A stretch of 22,931 nt of DNA from RGIG7332 sp045580305 (GTDB taxonomy: Bacteria > Bacillota > Clostridia > Oscillospirales > JAAYXM01): assembly GCA_045580305.1 (NCBI GenBank), contig JAZNNQ010000047.1:1-22931 (forward strand). Direction: 5' to 3'. How positions within the stretch are numbered: the stretch's first letter is position 1; every line of letters starts with the position of its first letter. The notes beneath the pieces are model-generated. The model ran no database searches and was not told the origin of the DNA. It saw nothing but the letters and a program-made list of their open reading frames with translations. Below are positions 1 through 8,241 of this stretch, piece by piece. The translations under genes and the position numbers were made by a program.

Positions 1-2556
1 ATCGGTAAGTTTGGTTTCTGCAATACGCGCTTGTTCCCTCTGCCGTCCGGTAAATTCATTGGCAACATCGCGAACCGCATCCCACATACTGCGAAGAACG
101 CCACGGTCACTCTTATTCTCGGCGATGAAGTTATCGAGAACTTCGCCACCCTCTAAGATAGCGCCCGCGTAGTCCGCAACCGCTTCCTGAATGATGCCCT
201 CACCGTCAATATCAACGCCCGCTGCTTTATATCTTGCAGCAGTATCAAGTAGATATTTATTACCCAACTGTTTTAGTGCTGCCTTTTCAAACTTTGCATA
301 TGCCTCAGGTGCCAGTCTCTGCATACGGTGGGTTACTTCGTGTCCGCCGAGCTTAAGATATGACACGGAAGGATTAGTACTAAACTTGATGTTTCTGCCG
401 GAAACACTTGCATCCGTAAGCTCGTTGCTCATTTTGTCGGTAATTTCTCCTCTTGTGCCTATATCACGCAACCACACATCAAGGACTTTTTTAGCATTAC
501 CATCCATTTTGCCCGAGAACTTATTTTCAACCAAGCCATTACCGGGCATATCAACATCGCCGTTTTCGCGCGCCTTAGCTTGCGCCTCGTCAACAAATCG
601 CGTCCACTCCTTTATTGTGTTATGTTCGTTAAAAGAGTCGATGCCCGTTCTTATAAGATTTCCGTTTGAAACATCAAAGCCAAAACCCATAAGCGCACCG
701 CTGAGTCCGGATTCTGTTACCTGCCAAGCCTGGTCTTTTGCAATTTTCGCAATAGCTTCGTTTTCACTCATTCCGCTATTTTGATATGCTTTGAACATCG
801 TCGCCGCCTGAGACAAATCACCGTGCGCGGCAAAATCATAAAAAACATTTGAAAGCTCTGTAATAGCTTCTTCAGATGCATTGATGCCCATGCTTTTAAG
901 GGTGTTATTAAGTGCATCTCTAAATGTTTTGGGATTAACCGCCTTTAATTTCTGCAGATTACCAATAGAAACAGTCTCAAATATCTGCTCAAAAACACCT
1001 GCAGCAATGCCGTTCCAAAAAGCTTGGTCTTCACTAAGTCCACGATTAAGAGCATCGTTGATCGCCGAACCCATAGCACCGGAACCAAGTATAGCACCTC
1101 CGCCCCACTTGCCGAGTTTTCCGGCAATAACTGTGTCAATACCAGATGCGGCTGTATTATACAAAAGGTCGGCAACATCATATCCGCCGATTTTTAAGTC
1201 GGCAACATCTGTAACGCCCGCATCTAATGCAGACCCTATTTTTGCAGTTCTGTTATCCTTTAATCCGTTACCTGCTATATAGTTGCCAACATTCCAAATG
1301 TTTTCTACCGCCGAGCCAAGCTTTGCGGCGCGTGCAAGCGCAAAACCTGCCAGAGGATTTTCGCGACCCAACTCTCGCATAGACTTAAGTGCTCGATTGT
1401 CGCTTCGTTCATATAGCATCGGTAAAATAGACTCAAAATATTTATCAGCAGAACCTGTAGGAAGCATTCCCGCTTTTTCTTTTCCAAGATAATAATGGTA
1501 AATTGCAAGCTCCTTCGCCTCCATATTGGACGCGGCCGCAATTTCCGCCATGGCATCGTTTCCAATAGAAACAGAAGCTCCAGCACGAGTGCCCTGATTA
1601 ACAATACTATGACTGTTCTTCTCTCCTGCTTTCTTATATTCCTCGAATTTAGGATCCGCTAAACTGTCAGCGTATGTCTTATCGGTATTTTCTCTGTAAA
1701 GAGCCTTGTCGAAAAGTTCACGCCAAGTAATGTTCTGACCGGAAACGGTAGTATATGCAACCTCTGGATTGTCGATACCACCTTTTGCATTCTGCTTGTG
1801 ATTATGGCTAATTTGATCTTCAAGGGAAACGGCGCCCATCTCATCGTCATAAAAGGCAACTGACTTCCCCAAATCTCCGTAAAGATCAGACTCAAGATTT
1901 CCGAGTTTCTTTGTGGTATTAAACACCGGCGCCGACTCCGGATCATCCATATACCCCTTAATTTCCGCAGAAGACATTCCGTTATAAAGTTTTTCCAAAG
2001 TCTCTTGATCTGCATTATACGCCTCGGCATTCTGATAAAGCGAATAGGTCTCCGTTTTATCGTCCCATCCATCAAGAACAATTTTTAATTGTCCTGTAAA
2101 CTCGGTAAGATCAAGGCCGCCATATTCCTTTTGAAATTTTTTGTAATTTTGGAGTTTATTATAAAGAGACTCAAGCTTTGGTTTTGTCTCTTTCATAAAT
2201 TCGCGAGATTGCCAAGTTCTCTCAGCAGCATTAACTCTGTTATAGACATCTGCCATATCACTATTAAGGGAATCGAGACCATATGCAAATATCTTTTCTT
2301 CTTTCGTTGTCGGAGATAAGTTCGCTTTTTTCACAAAACCAGCTTGCTCTACTGTCACCGGATTACCCTCGGTGTCATAATGGTTTATTGTAGTTCCAAT
2401 ATCGGGAAATACGCTATCCTTTTTTGTGGTCTGCAACAAGTTTTTAGCCGCCTTGCCGACATTTCCCTCCTTATGTTCTTCCAAAGCCAATACAAAAGGA
2501 TCTTTCTTTTTATTTCTGTTCTGCCTTATAGCATTAAAATCATATTTTTTTGCCAT
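1..2556 (-). CDS. Giant virion protein with zincin metallopeptidase motif, partial (probable ejected internal protein)
   Basis: The frame is open from ATG 2556 (AAGGAG 9 nt upstream) to the window edge, giving 852 codons with no stop, so the C-terminus is missing. The N-terminal ~300 residues are charged and helical. Residues ~473-530 are rich in Gly and Ala (WGGGAILGSGAMGSAIND) and are followed by a similar helical segment to ~650. At 739-743 there is a zinc-binding HEVTH, followed by E791 in EAVADY (E-x3-D795), which is a gluzincin-like active site. It is the last visible gene of the late operon, after the nozzle and coiled-coil genes, where T7-like phages encode internal proteins ejected into the host. 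I infer a packaged or ejected protein with a peptidase domain that could cut host or phage proteins or the cell wall. The zincin motif is seen; substrate and location are inferred. It could instead be a polyvalent effector-type phage protein. Confidence 0.8.
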   Translation of the reverse strand, partial: MAKKYDFNAIRQNRNKKKDPFVLALEEHKEGNVGKAAKNLLQTTKKDSVFPDIGTTINHYDTEGNPVTVEQAGFVKKANLSPTTKEEKIFAYGLDSLNSDMADVYNRVNAAERTWQSREFMKETKPKLESLYNKLQNYKKFQKEYGGLDLTEFTGQLKIVLDGWDDKTETYSLYQNAEAYNADQETLEKLYNGMSSAEIKGYMDDPESAPVFNTTKKLGNLESDLYGDLGKSVAFYDDEMGAVSLEDQISHNHKQNAKGGIDNPEVAYTTVSGQNITWRELFDKALYRENTDKTYADSLADPKFEEYKKAGEKNSHSIVNQGTRAGASVSIGNDAMAEIAAASNMEAKELAIYHYYLGKEKAGMLPTGSADKYFESILPMLYERSDNRALKSMRELGRENPLAGFALARAAKLGSAVENIWNVGNYIAGNGLKDNRTAKIGSALDAGVTDVADLKIGGYDVADLLYNTAASGIDTVIAGKLGKWGGGAILGSGAMGSAINDALNRGLSEDQAFWNGIAAGVFEQIFETVSIGNLQKLKAVNPKTFRDALNNTLKSMGINASEEAITELSNVFYDFAAHGDLSQAATMFKAYQNSGMSENEAIAKIAKDQAWQVTESGLSGALMGFGFDVSNGNLIRTGIDSFNEHNTIKEWTRFVDEAQAKARENGDVDMPGNGLVENKFSGKMDGNAKKVLDVWLRDIGTRGEITDKMSNELTDASVSGRNIKFSTNPSVSYLKLGGHEVTHRMQRLAPEAYAKFEKAALKQLGNKYLLDTAARYKAAGVDIDGEGIIQEAVADYAGAILEGGEVLDNFIAENKSDRGVLRSMWDAVRDVANEFTGRQREQARIAETKLTD

Positions 2557-2585
2557 AATAATTGCTCCTTACACAAATAAGTAAT

Positions 2586-2888
2586 TTAGTTCATAATAGG
2601 CCAAGCGGTACCGACTGTTTTTGCCCAGGTGATATATCTGTCCTTACTCCATCCGTCCGCCCATGAAACATTACCGTACATATCTTTTTGCAAGACTCCC
2701 TGTGCGATCAGACCGTTAATAGTTGTATCATTAACCATACCGAGTCCAAGCCTTGCAACACTTTTGTAGTCTATGTTTTGTGTATCGAGGGTAAGCGGGT
2801 CAAAATCAAAGTCTTCGTCCGGATCCACATCGCTCGGTTCCGTCGGCTCTTTTTTAGTAGTTTTCGTGCTACTGTATTTGCCTGGCAT
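2586..2888 (-). CDS. Small acidic virion-region protein, unknown
   Basis: About 100 residues from ATG 2888, which lies inside the last codons of the upstream 351-residue gene (20-nt overlap; AAGAG 5 nt upstream). A TTG at 2909 would add seven residues, but I prefer the ATG. A Lys/Thr-rich start (MPGKYSSTKTT) leads into an acidic Pro/Asp stretch (residues ~15-35). A helical C-terminal part follows (KSVARLGLGMVNDTTING) with a Trp-rich tail ending WPIMN. There is no signal peptide or membrane segment. It sits between two candidate internal virion proteins and is probably a minor virion or assembly factor, but I recognise no family. Confidence 0.72.
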   Translation of the reverse strand: MPGKYSSTKTTKKEPTEPSDVDPDEDFDFDPLTLDTQNIDYKSVARLGLGMVNDTTINGLIAQGVLQKDMYGNVSWADGWSKDRYITWAKTVGTAWPIMN

Positions 2889-3924
2889 AGTAACTCTTAA
2901 GAGCGTCAATTTGAGTTTGGCTTATTCCTAAGACCTTTGCGGCATCGTCCGGGAACAGGCCGCCTTCCACAAGTGCGACATACTTATCAAATAAATTCTG
3001 CTCGCGGTTATACGCGGTCTCCTCAGCGTATCTTGCATCACTTATGCGGTCGCGCTCCTGGGTATAAGCGGCATTTGCGGCGCTCTGTGCAATGGCAGCT
3101 CTTGCCTGGGCAAGACTAAGACCCATATTGGCATAATTTTGCGCATATGCAGCGATCGCCGCGGCCTTCTGCTCATCGCCGCTGAGTCGCGCTTCCTCGA
3201 TCTGAAGCTCGATGTCGCGCAGTGCCTTATCACGCGCAAGAATAGCTTGATTAACTGCTTCCTGGTGCTGATTACCGAGCGACGCGAGATTAGTTTCCGA
3301 GTAACCGGAATTACCAAGACCTAAGGACGCCATCTGCTGTGCATTGGCGCCATAAGGATTAACCGCGCGAAGATATGTATTGTATGCAACGCGATCAGCC
3401 TCTCTTTTCTGCTGTTCCACATCACGCTTCTGTGCGCTAAGGCGGTTGATAGCCGCAGTGACATTTGCATCTATTTGCTTTTGCTGTGCCTCATGCGCCG
3501 CTGCATAGGCGTTCATATAAAGAGCAGACTGTTTATCATAGTCGTTAATCTGTGCCTGCGGTGTGGGTACGCCACCGGCATCGGTCATCTGATAACTACT
3601 GCCCCCGGCATAAACTATCGAACCGTAAGGAACTCGGGTTGAATGGTTAGGATCGGTATAAGTCACGCCGTTTTCATCCACATATCCTGTCTTAGCCTTA
3701 CCGTCTATCGTGTAGGTTACCGGTGTTGACTTTGCCTTTGAAACCGGTGTTACTGTCGGTGTTGTTTCTTTCGGCGTCGCAACCTGATGAATTGCTGCAG
3801 GCACACTTGCACCCATCACGGTATTTGTTGTACGCTGTGCCGAAGTGCCTGTCTGTGGTACCGTATTGCTATTCTTCTTTTTACCTACAATGTCTCCGCC
3901 CTGGTAAAGAATTTTTCCAGCCAT
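2869..3924 (-). CDS. Ala-rich coiled-coil virion protein, candidate internal or ejection protein
   Basis: 351 residues from ATG 3924, with AAAGGAG 9 nt upstream. The first ~75 residues are low-complexity Thr/Ser/Pro/Val. A short domain with GYVDENGVTYTDPN and YGSIVYAGG follows (~78-115). Residues ~125-300 are long Ala/Gln/Arg-rich helices predicted to form coiled coils, split by a Gly/Asn-rich hinge (NPYGANAQQMASLGLG). The C-terminus LFPDDAAKVLGISQTQID resembles a small helical motif. Directly downstream of the nozzle-like gene, this matches the place of the alpha-helical internal core proteins of short-tailed phages. The role is inferred from position and composition; a tail fibre or tape-measure function is less likely at this length. 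Confidence 0.75.
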   Translation of the reverse strand: MAGKILYQGGDIVGKKKNSNTVPQTGTSAQRTTNTVMGASVPAAIHQVATPKETTPTVTPVSKAKSTPVTYTIDGKAKTGYVDENGVTYTDPNHSTRVPYGSIVYAGGSSYQMTDAGGVPTPQAQINDYDKQSALYMNAYAAAHEAQQKQIDANVTAAINRLSAQKRDVEQQKREADRVAYNTYLRAVNPYGANAQQMASLGLGNSGYSETNLASLGNQHQEAVNQAILARDKALRDIELQIEEARLSGDEQKAAAIAAYAQNYANMGLSLAQARAAIAQSAANAAYTQERDRISDARYAEETAYNREQNLFDKYVALVEGGLFPDDAAKVLGISQTQIDALKSYYARQIQ

Positions 3925-3940
3925 AATGATTTGCTCCTTT

Positions 3941-5872
3941 CTATTTTGCGAAATAGCCCTTGGTGTATCGAAGCTCTATCGCATACACGCCAAGTGCCTG
4001 GTTGATCTCATCATTTTTACAAATTACCTGCATCATTCGCCAGTCCTTGACCTTCCGGCCAAACGGCACGAAGGAAAAAGGCTGGGTGTTGAATGTCAGA
4101 TTATTAAAATCAAGGTTTTGGAAATTAAAAAGTCCACGCCTTGCATAATTTGTCTGCTCTCCGAAATCGTGATCTGTGCGAACGATAACTTTTATATTCG
4201 TAGCGCCGAAGCTCTTGACATAAATTCCGCTTCCGCGGCGCTTAAGGTGCTTAAGTATCTCAAAGTCGCCCATATCGTCCATTTTGGTGGCCCACAATGC
4301 GGTTATAGGTGCTCCGTCATCGTTATAGGCAAGCATAGAATAACCGCCGCGGCCATCCTTCATATCGTCGTTAAAACGGCATATTCTGCCGTCCTCCGTA
4401 CCAAAGTACACGGTATCATTAATCGAACACACAACCCGCGCAGGGATGTTTTCCCAAAAATACCATTCATACTCGTAAGCGTTCGATATATTCCGAACAT
4501 AGGATTTCTGTCGGGAGTCCGCAACATACACATTCCCGTTTATAAAAAGCAGAAGGTATCCGTTCCAAGCGGTGAGTACCGCGTTTTCCAAGTTCTCCTC
4601 CAAAGTAAGCTTTGTATTTACCCTGGTGGATCTACTTTGCAAGCATCTGTCGCTTGTTATGTCAGCACTTGCAACAGCATAAAGCCCGCTTTTGGTCAAG
4701 AATACCGGATCGTCTATAAAAGAGCATACTGCACGCGGTGAAACGACACTTTCACCGATAATACCCTCGGTTATGGGGAATATCATTCCCTCATCGGTCA
4801 TATTGGACGATCTAAGATAGAGCGACGCGCCATTACCCGCGCCGTCCTTATGTATGGCGAGATAGTTGCCTACATAGGAATAACCCATGATCTTTGTGCC
4901 ACCGGTACCAATGTGATTATTCGTCCGAGCCTCTATCTCCTCTGCATCTGCTGTCTCGTCGTTGGTGCCTATTCCCGAATAATTTACATCGGCAAAATAT
5001 GTAGGGTCGTTAAGTTCACAATAAAAATCCGTGTTCGGATAATCGGGATTTCCCGCTAAAAACAAGCGGTTTTCATAAATCGCCGCGAATGTGCATCGCT
5101 CGATGATCTTTCGATTGAGATCCCGCTGCTCAGTATTCTCGAGCTCATACTCGATAACTAAATCCTCACCGGCTCCGCTTGGATAAGCAGAATACTTAAG
5201 ATTAATACACACATATGCATCATCTGTATCCCACTTAAGCTTTTCAATGGTTGACCACTGTATTTCATCACCGTTTATTGCACTTTTTATAACGACTGAG
5301 GTTGTTACAATCTTTTGATGAATATAAATCGCGGTTGTCGCTCCCTCGGGCAAAGTAACACCCACTTTTCGCTTGTTTGTAAGCAGATTAAACGGCTGAT
5401 AGGAAATACCGTTTTTACAATTAGTATCTGCCTGGGACAGAACCTGCGGCACGGTTGCCATATCCCGAACAAAGGAAAATTTCTCGCCATCATAGCAAAG
5501 GAACTCTTCACCGGTTAATATCCAAAGCTTACCGCCGAACACAATACCAAAGCTTTTTGCATTGTTTATGCCTTCTATATGTGCAGGCTCGGGGTTCTCA
5601 TCCATAACATAAATTGATGTGCCGGAATGTACGATTACTTGCCCGCTGAGTGAGAAAATACCGTTAATACATCCGTCATACTGTTTCAGTACCCGCCAGC
5701 CTATGCGCTTTTCCGGGTATCCACCGGAGTCGGATATAATATTCACGGCATAAGGAGAACGATTTTCAGCAAGCGTTGCGGGATCTGTTGAAAAATCAAC
5801 ACCGGAAAACTTCTCATACTTCTTCGTGTACACCGTAGGCGGTGACGGCCTGTTCGATACAATTCTCGGCAT
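3941..5872 (-). CDS. Tail nozzle/hub protein, beta-rich (T7 gp12 / P22 gp10-like by position)
   Basis: 643 residues, ATG 5872; the ribosome binding site GAGGAGGAA lies over the end of the upstream gene. The N-terminus has GVDFSTDPATLAENRSPY followed by GGYPEKRIGW. This fits the opening of T7-gp12-like and P22-gp10-like tail hub proteins, which begin with a short segment ending in a Gly-x-KR turn before a beta-propeller. The rest is beta-rich, with repeating strands such as VYFGTEDGRICRF and LFLAGNPDYPNTDF, and has no long helices. In short-tailed phages this protein closes the tail below the adaptor ring. Position directly after a small adaptor-like gene supports the call. Family assignment is from pattern and gene order, not from alignment. 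Confidence 0.75.
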   Translation of the reverse strand: MPRIVSNRPSPPTVYTKKYEKFSGVDFSTDPATLAENRSPYAVNIISDSGGYPEKRIGWRVLKQYDGCINGIFSLSGQVIVHSGTSIYVMDENPEPAHIEGINNAKSFGIVFGGKLWILTGEEFLCYDGEKFSFVRDMATVPQVLSQADTNCKNGISYQPFNLLTNKRKVGVTLPEGATTAIYIHQKIVTTSVVIKSAINGDEIQWSTIEKLKWDTDDAYVCINLKYSAYPSGAGEDLVIEYELENTEQRDLNRKIIERCTFAAIYENRLFLAGNPDYPNTDFYCELNDPTYFADVNYSGIGTNDETADAEEIEARTNNHIGTGGTKIMGYSYVGNYLAIHKDGAGNGASLYLRSSNMTDEGMIFPITEGIIGESVVSPRAVCSFIDDPVFLTKSGLYAVASADITSDRCLQSRSTRVNTKLTLEENLENAVLTAWNGYLLLFINGNVYVADSRQKSYVRNISNAYEYEWYFWENIPARVVCSINDTVYFGTEDGRICRFNDDMKDGRGGYSMLAYNDDGAPITALWATKMDDMGDFEILKHLKRRGSGIYVKSFGATNIKVIVRTDHDFGEQTNYARRGLFNFQNLDFNNLTFNTQPFSFVPFGRKVKDWRMMQVICKNDEINQALGVYAIELRYTKGYFAK

Positions 5873-5874
5873 CT

Positions 5875-6258
5875 TTATTCCTCCTCGGTTGCGTACTCAT
5901 CGGTAATATCCATCGTCTCGCATACCTTGCACTCCTCCAGGGCAACAATAAAACGGTTGCGGTAATCCTGGGATAAGAAATTATCTGTCTCATCCTGCTG
6001 GAAATAACTCGCAAGGCCAAAAGGTAACGCAATGGATACAATGGGACTATCCAGCGGAATTTCCTCATCTAAGTTTTTAAGTCTGAAAATCTCAATTTCT
6101 TCTTTCCCTGCCGCACGGTTTCTGTTGTTCTGATAAGGCACCGCCTCGGCAATACATAAATTTATAAGCGAAAGCGCCGAATTGAAAAACGCCATATCCT
6201 GCATCGGCTTTTCAAACAATAACGCACACGCGCTCTCATACACTTCTTTTCCTGTCAT
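5875..6258 (-). CDS. Head-tail adaptor-like protein
   Basis: I start at ATG 6258 (127 residues, MTGKEVYESACALL); AAAGGAG lies 10 nt upstream. An in-frame GTG at 6264 is too close to that site, and an upstream ATG at 6291 has none. The protein is mostly helical (residues 1-45 and 70-110) with an acidic tail (DEYATEEE). It stops 2 nt before the nozzle gene, and its last codons carry that gene's ribosome binding site. Its size and place between capsid and nozzle match the adaptor that sits on the portal (gp11 in T7, gp4 in P22). No catalytic motif is seen. Confidence 0.68.
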   Translation of the reverse strand: MTGKEVYESACALLFEKPMQDMAFFNSALSLINLCIAEAVPYQNNRNRAAGKEEIEIFRLKNLDEEIPLDSPIVSIALPFGLASYFQQDETDNFLSQDYRNRFIVALEECKVCETMDITDEYATEEE

Positions 6259-6327
6259 TTTCACAAATCTCCTTTTCTTTAATATCCGCAAAAGGGCGCA
6301 GGAAAGCCCTGTGCCCTTTAACTCATA

Positions 6328-7383
6328 TTAAAGTGTGGTTTCAGCTACCGCGGACGGATATGCGCCGGCCAATGTAGCGTATGCCTTTACAACAGTGCCG
6401 GAGATCTTAACATCAGAAACAGCGCCAACCTTTGCGGTCTTGGAATAGCGCGGATCGGAACCGTCGGTGGTATAGGTAATAACTGCACCTTCGGTTGCGC
6501 ATGTAATTGCTCCCTCTGCTGAAATCTCGGGAGTAGCACAGATAGTGCCTGCGCCATTGCTGATGTCAACCTCAACATAAACACCGTTGCACTTTGCACC
6601 GAATACGAAAAGATCGTAATACTGACGGCCCTCAAGAAGGTTACCGGAGATACCCGGCGGGTCGGTGTGAAGCTTGGTATCGTTAAGCTTAACCGGCGCG
6701 CAACCGGCACTCTTGTGAACGATGATGAAGTTTACATTTGCAGGCCAGCGGCTTTCCGGTACCTTAATTACCTTCATACCATCGTATGTACCAACCTGTC
6801 CCTTGGAAAGAGACTTGTCGAGAAGCGGCTCACACTTCTGGAATTCATCGGAAAAGCGAAGCAGCGCATACTTTTTGCTGGTTACATAAAGAGTTCTGCC
6901 ATCATTGGGAATTTCCGCATCATCCATAAAGGTGGTACCTTCGCTAATTCGGGTGCAAATATTGCTCTTGGTAAGTGAAGAACCGTAGCCCACAACCTTG
7001 CCCGCTTTCTGGGTAAGTGAGTTAAAGCAATACTTGTCCATTGTAGGAACAGCCTGCTCGGCGATCTGAAGTGCTAACATCTTGCCTGCCTGCTTGACAC
7101 CGTTCTGGTCCTCGTTGTTACCCTTGTCGATGGTAAGGGAGAAGGACTTGTCCTGAGTAAGTGTCATCTCCTGTACCACATCCTGCATCTCGGTGGGTGT
7201 GCCGTAGCGGTTGGAACCACTGCGGGTATAGTCCACCATAGGAACGGTAAGCGGTGTGGTGATATTTACGGTCTTAACGCCGCTGAAGCTGTACGCATCG
7301 GAAAGAGCGCCGGTAATGAGCGACTCGCGCACAAAACGGGACTGAATTTCCTTTGCATATCTTTCGTGTAAATTAATAGGCAT
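6328..7383 (-). CDS. Major capsid protein with C-terminal Ig-like (CHB_HEX_C-type) domain
   Basis: 351 residues, ATG 7383 with AAAGGAAG upstream. Residues ~1-275 look like an HK97-fold shell protein: a helical N-terminus (LHERYAKEIQSRFV), an E-loop-like strand region with VDYTRSGSNRYGTPTE, and a P/A-domain region with GRTLYVTSKKYALL and YDLFVFGAK. Residues ~281-351 form a separate small beta domain with ITYTTDGSDPRYS and VVKAYATLAG. This is the signature of the chitobiase/beta-hexosaminidase C-terminal or Fn3-associated fold. Such Ig-like domains usually project from the shell surface. The gene follows the scaffold gene and is about as long as T7 gp10A. The capsid role is strong from context; the domain call rests on the YTTDGSDP motif. 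Confidence 0.88.
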   Translation of the reverse strand: MPINLHERYAKEIQSRFVRESLITGALSDAYSFSGVKTVNITTPLTVPMVDYTRSGSNRYGTPTEMQDVVQEMTLTQDKSFSLTIDKGNNEDQNGVKQAGKMLALQIAEQAVPTMDKYCFNSLTQKAGKVVGYGSSLTKSNICTRISEGTTFMDDAEIPNDGRTLYVTSKKYALLRFSDEFQKCEPLLDKSLSKGQVGTYDGMKVIKVPESRWPANVNFIIVHKSAGCAPVKLNDTKLHTDPPGISGNLLEGRQYYDLFVFGAKCNGVYVEVDISNGAGTICATPEISAEGAITCATEGAVITYTTDGSDPRYSKTAKVGAVSDVKISGTVVKAYATLAGAYPSAVAETTL

Positions 7384-7398
7384 TTAAATCTTCCTTTC

Positions 7399-8169
7399 TT
7401 ATACGCCGTTAAAGCCATCCAAGAACTGATCCGCTTTCATACGCTGGCCATCGCCCTTGGCGCTTCCTACGGCGCGCATTAAATTGTCCTCATTCTGCTG
7501 AGTAATTGCGTTTTTGCCCTCAAGTTCATTAAGCTTGGTGGTAAGAAATGCTTCCTCCGGACTCATACCGTCCTCAACAAGCTTATAAAACTCGGGGCTC
7601 AATGTTTCCGGCTTAATCTCCGGATGACGGCTGAAAAAGTTTATCCACGGCCCGCGCACGGCATTTTCACGCTCGATACGCTCGCTCTCTTCCCGCTCTT
7701 TGGTCTCCGCTTCGGAGATCTTCTTATCGCGCACTGCGAGCTCGCGAAGTATGTCATCCGATGCACCCGGGTAAGATTTGCGCAACTTATCAATCGCGCT
7801 CTGATCGGAATACTTAAGAAGCTCGCTTCTGAGATACTGGATAAACTGTTCTCGCGTTACACCACTTGCTTCCGCATACTGGTCGATAAGACGGTACATA
7901 TCATCCCGCTCACCTAAAATCTTGTCGTAGTTCATACCCTTCTGGGCAAGAACTCGCGCTTCATCCAGGGGAAGATCCTTTTCCTCGCCGTTATACTTGA
8001 CTCGTAAGAAATCGATAACATCCTGTGATGGTTTCTCACCGGGTGCCACAACTCCCGCTTCAAGTTCGCCCTCGGGTGCACCTTCTGCACCTTCGGTCAT
8101 TTCTTCCGCTTCCTCGGTAAATAACTCATCGGAAAGCATTTCTTCTGTCTGATTGGTTTCTTCAAACAT
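7399..8169 (-). CDS. Scaffolding protein
   Basis: 256 residues, ATG 8169 with AAAGGAG 7 nt upstream. It is very acidic at the start (residues 1-50, many Glu), then VKYNGEEKDLPLDEARVLAQ, then long charged helices (~85-200) and a basic C-terminal end (MKADQFLDGF). Low complexity, high helix content and a charged tail are typical of phage scaffolds, which form the core inside the procapsid and bind the capsid protein with their C-terminus. It lies between portal and capsid genes, the usual place. No protease motif is seen, so release is probably not by self-cleavage. Confidence 0.82.
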   Translation of the reverse strand: MFEETNQTEEMLSDELFTEEAEEMTEGAEGAPEGELEAGVVAPGEKPSQDVIDFLRVKYNGEEKDLPLDEARVLAQKGMNYDKILGERDDMYRLIDQYAEASGVTREQFIQYLRSELLKYSDQSAIDKLRKSYPGASDDILRELAVRDKKISEAETKEREESERIERENAVRGPWINFFSRHPEIKPETLSPEFYKLVEDGMSPEEAFLTTKLNELEGKNAITQQNEDNLMRAVGSAKGDGQRMKADQFLDGFNGV

Positions 8170-8188
8170 AAATTTTCTCCTTTTTCCT

Positions 8189-8231
8189 CGCCTTGGTTTA
8201 GGCGTTATTTATAAAGGGGGTTGCCCTTTAT
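8189..8231 (-). promoter_or_regulatory. Two tandem hairpins between portal and scaffold genes
   Basis: The 72-nt gap holds two perfect inverted repeats. One has an 8-bp stem (ATAAAGGG / CCCTTTAT, loop 8219-8223) at 8211-8231. The other has a 5-bp stem (CGCCT / AGGCG) at 8189-8204. Neither is followed by a run of T on the minus strand, so simple termination is unlikely. They could be an mRNA processing or stabilising site that raises scaffold and capsid expression above portal. Structure is seen; function is inferred. Confidence 0.5.
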
Positions 8232-8241
8232 TAACTATGTT

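Noticed and set aside
191..784. Long plus-strand open frame (197 residues)
   Set aside because: It is antisense to the giant zincin gene, has no good ribosome binding site, and its composition is that of a shadow frame.
3926..4741. Plus-strand open frame of 271 residues
   Set aside because: Lies fully opposite the nozzle/hub gene, which has clear family features; no promoter or binding site.
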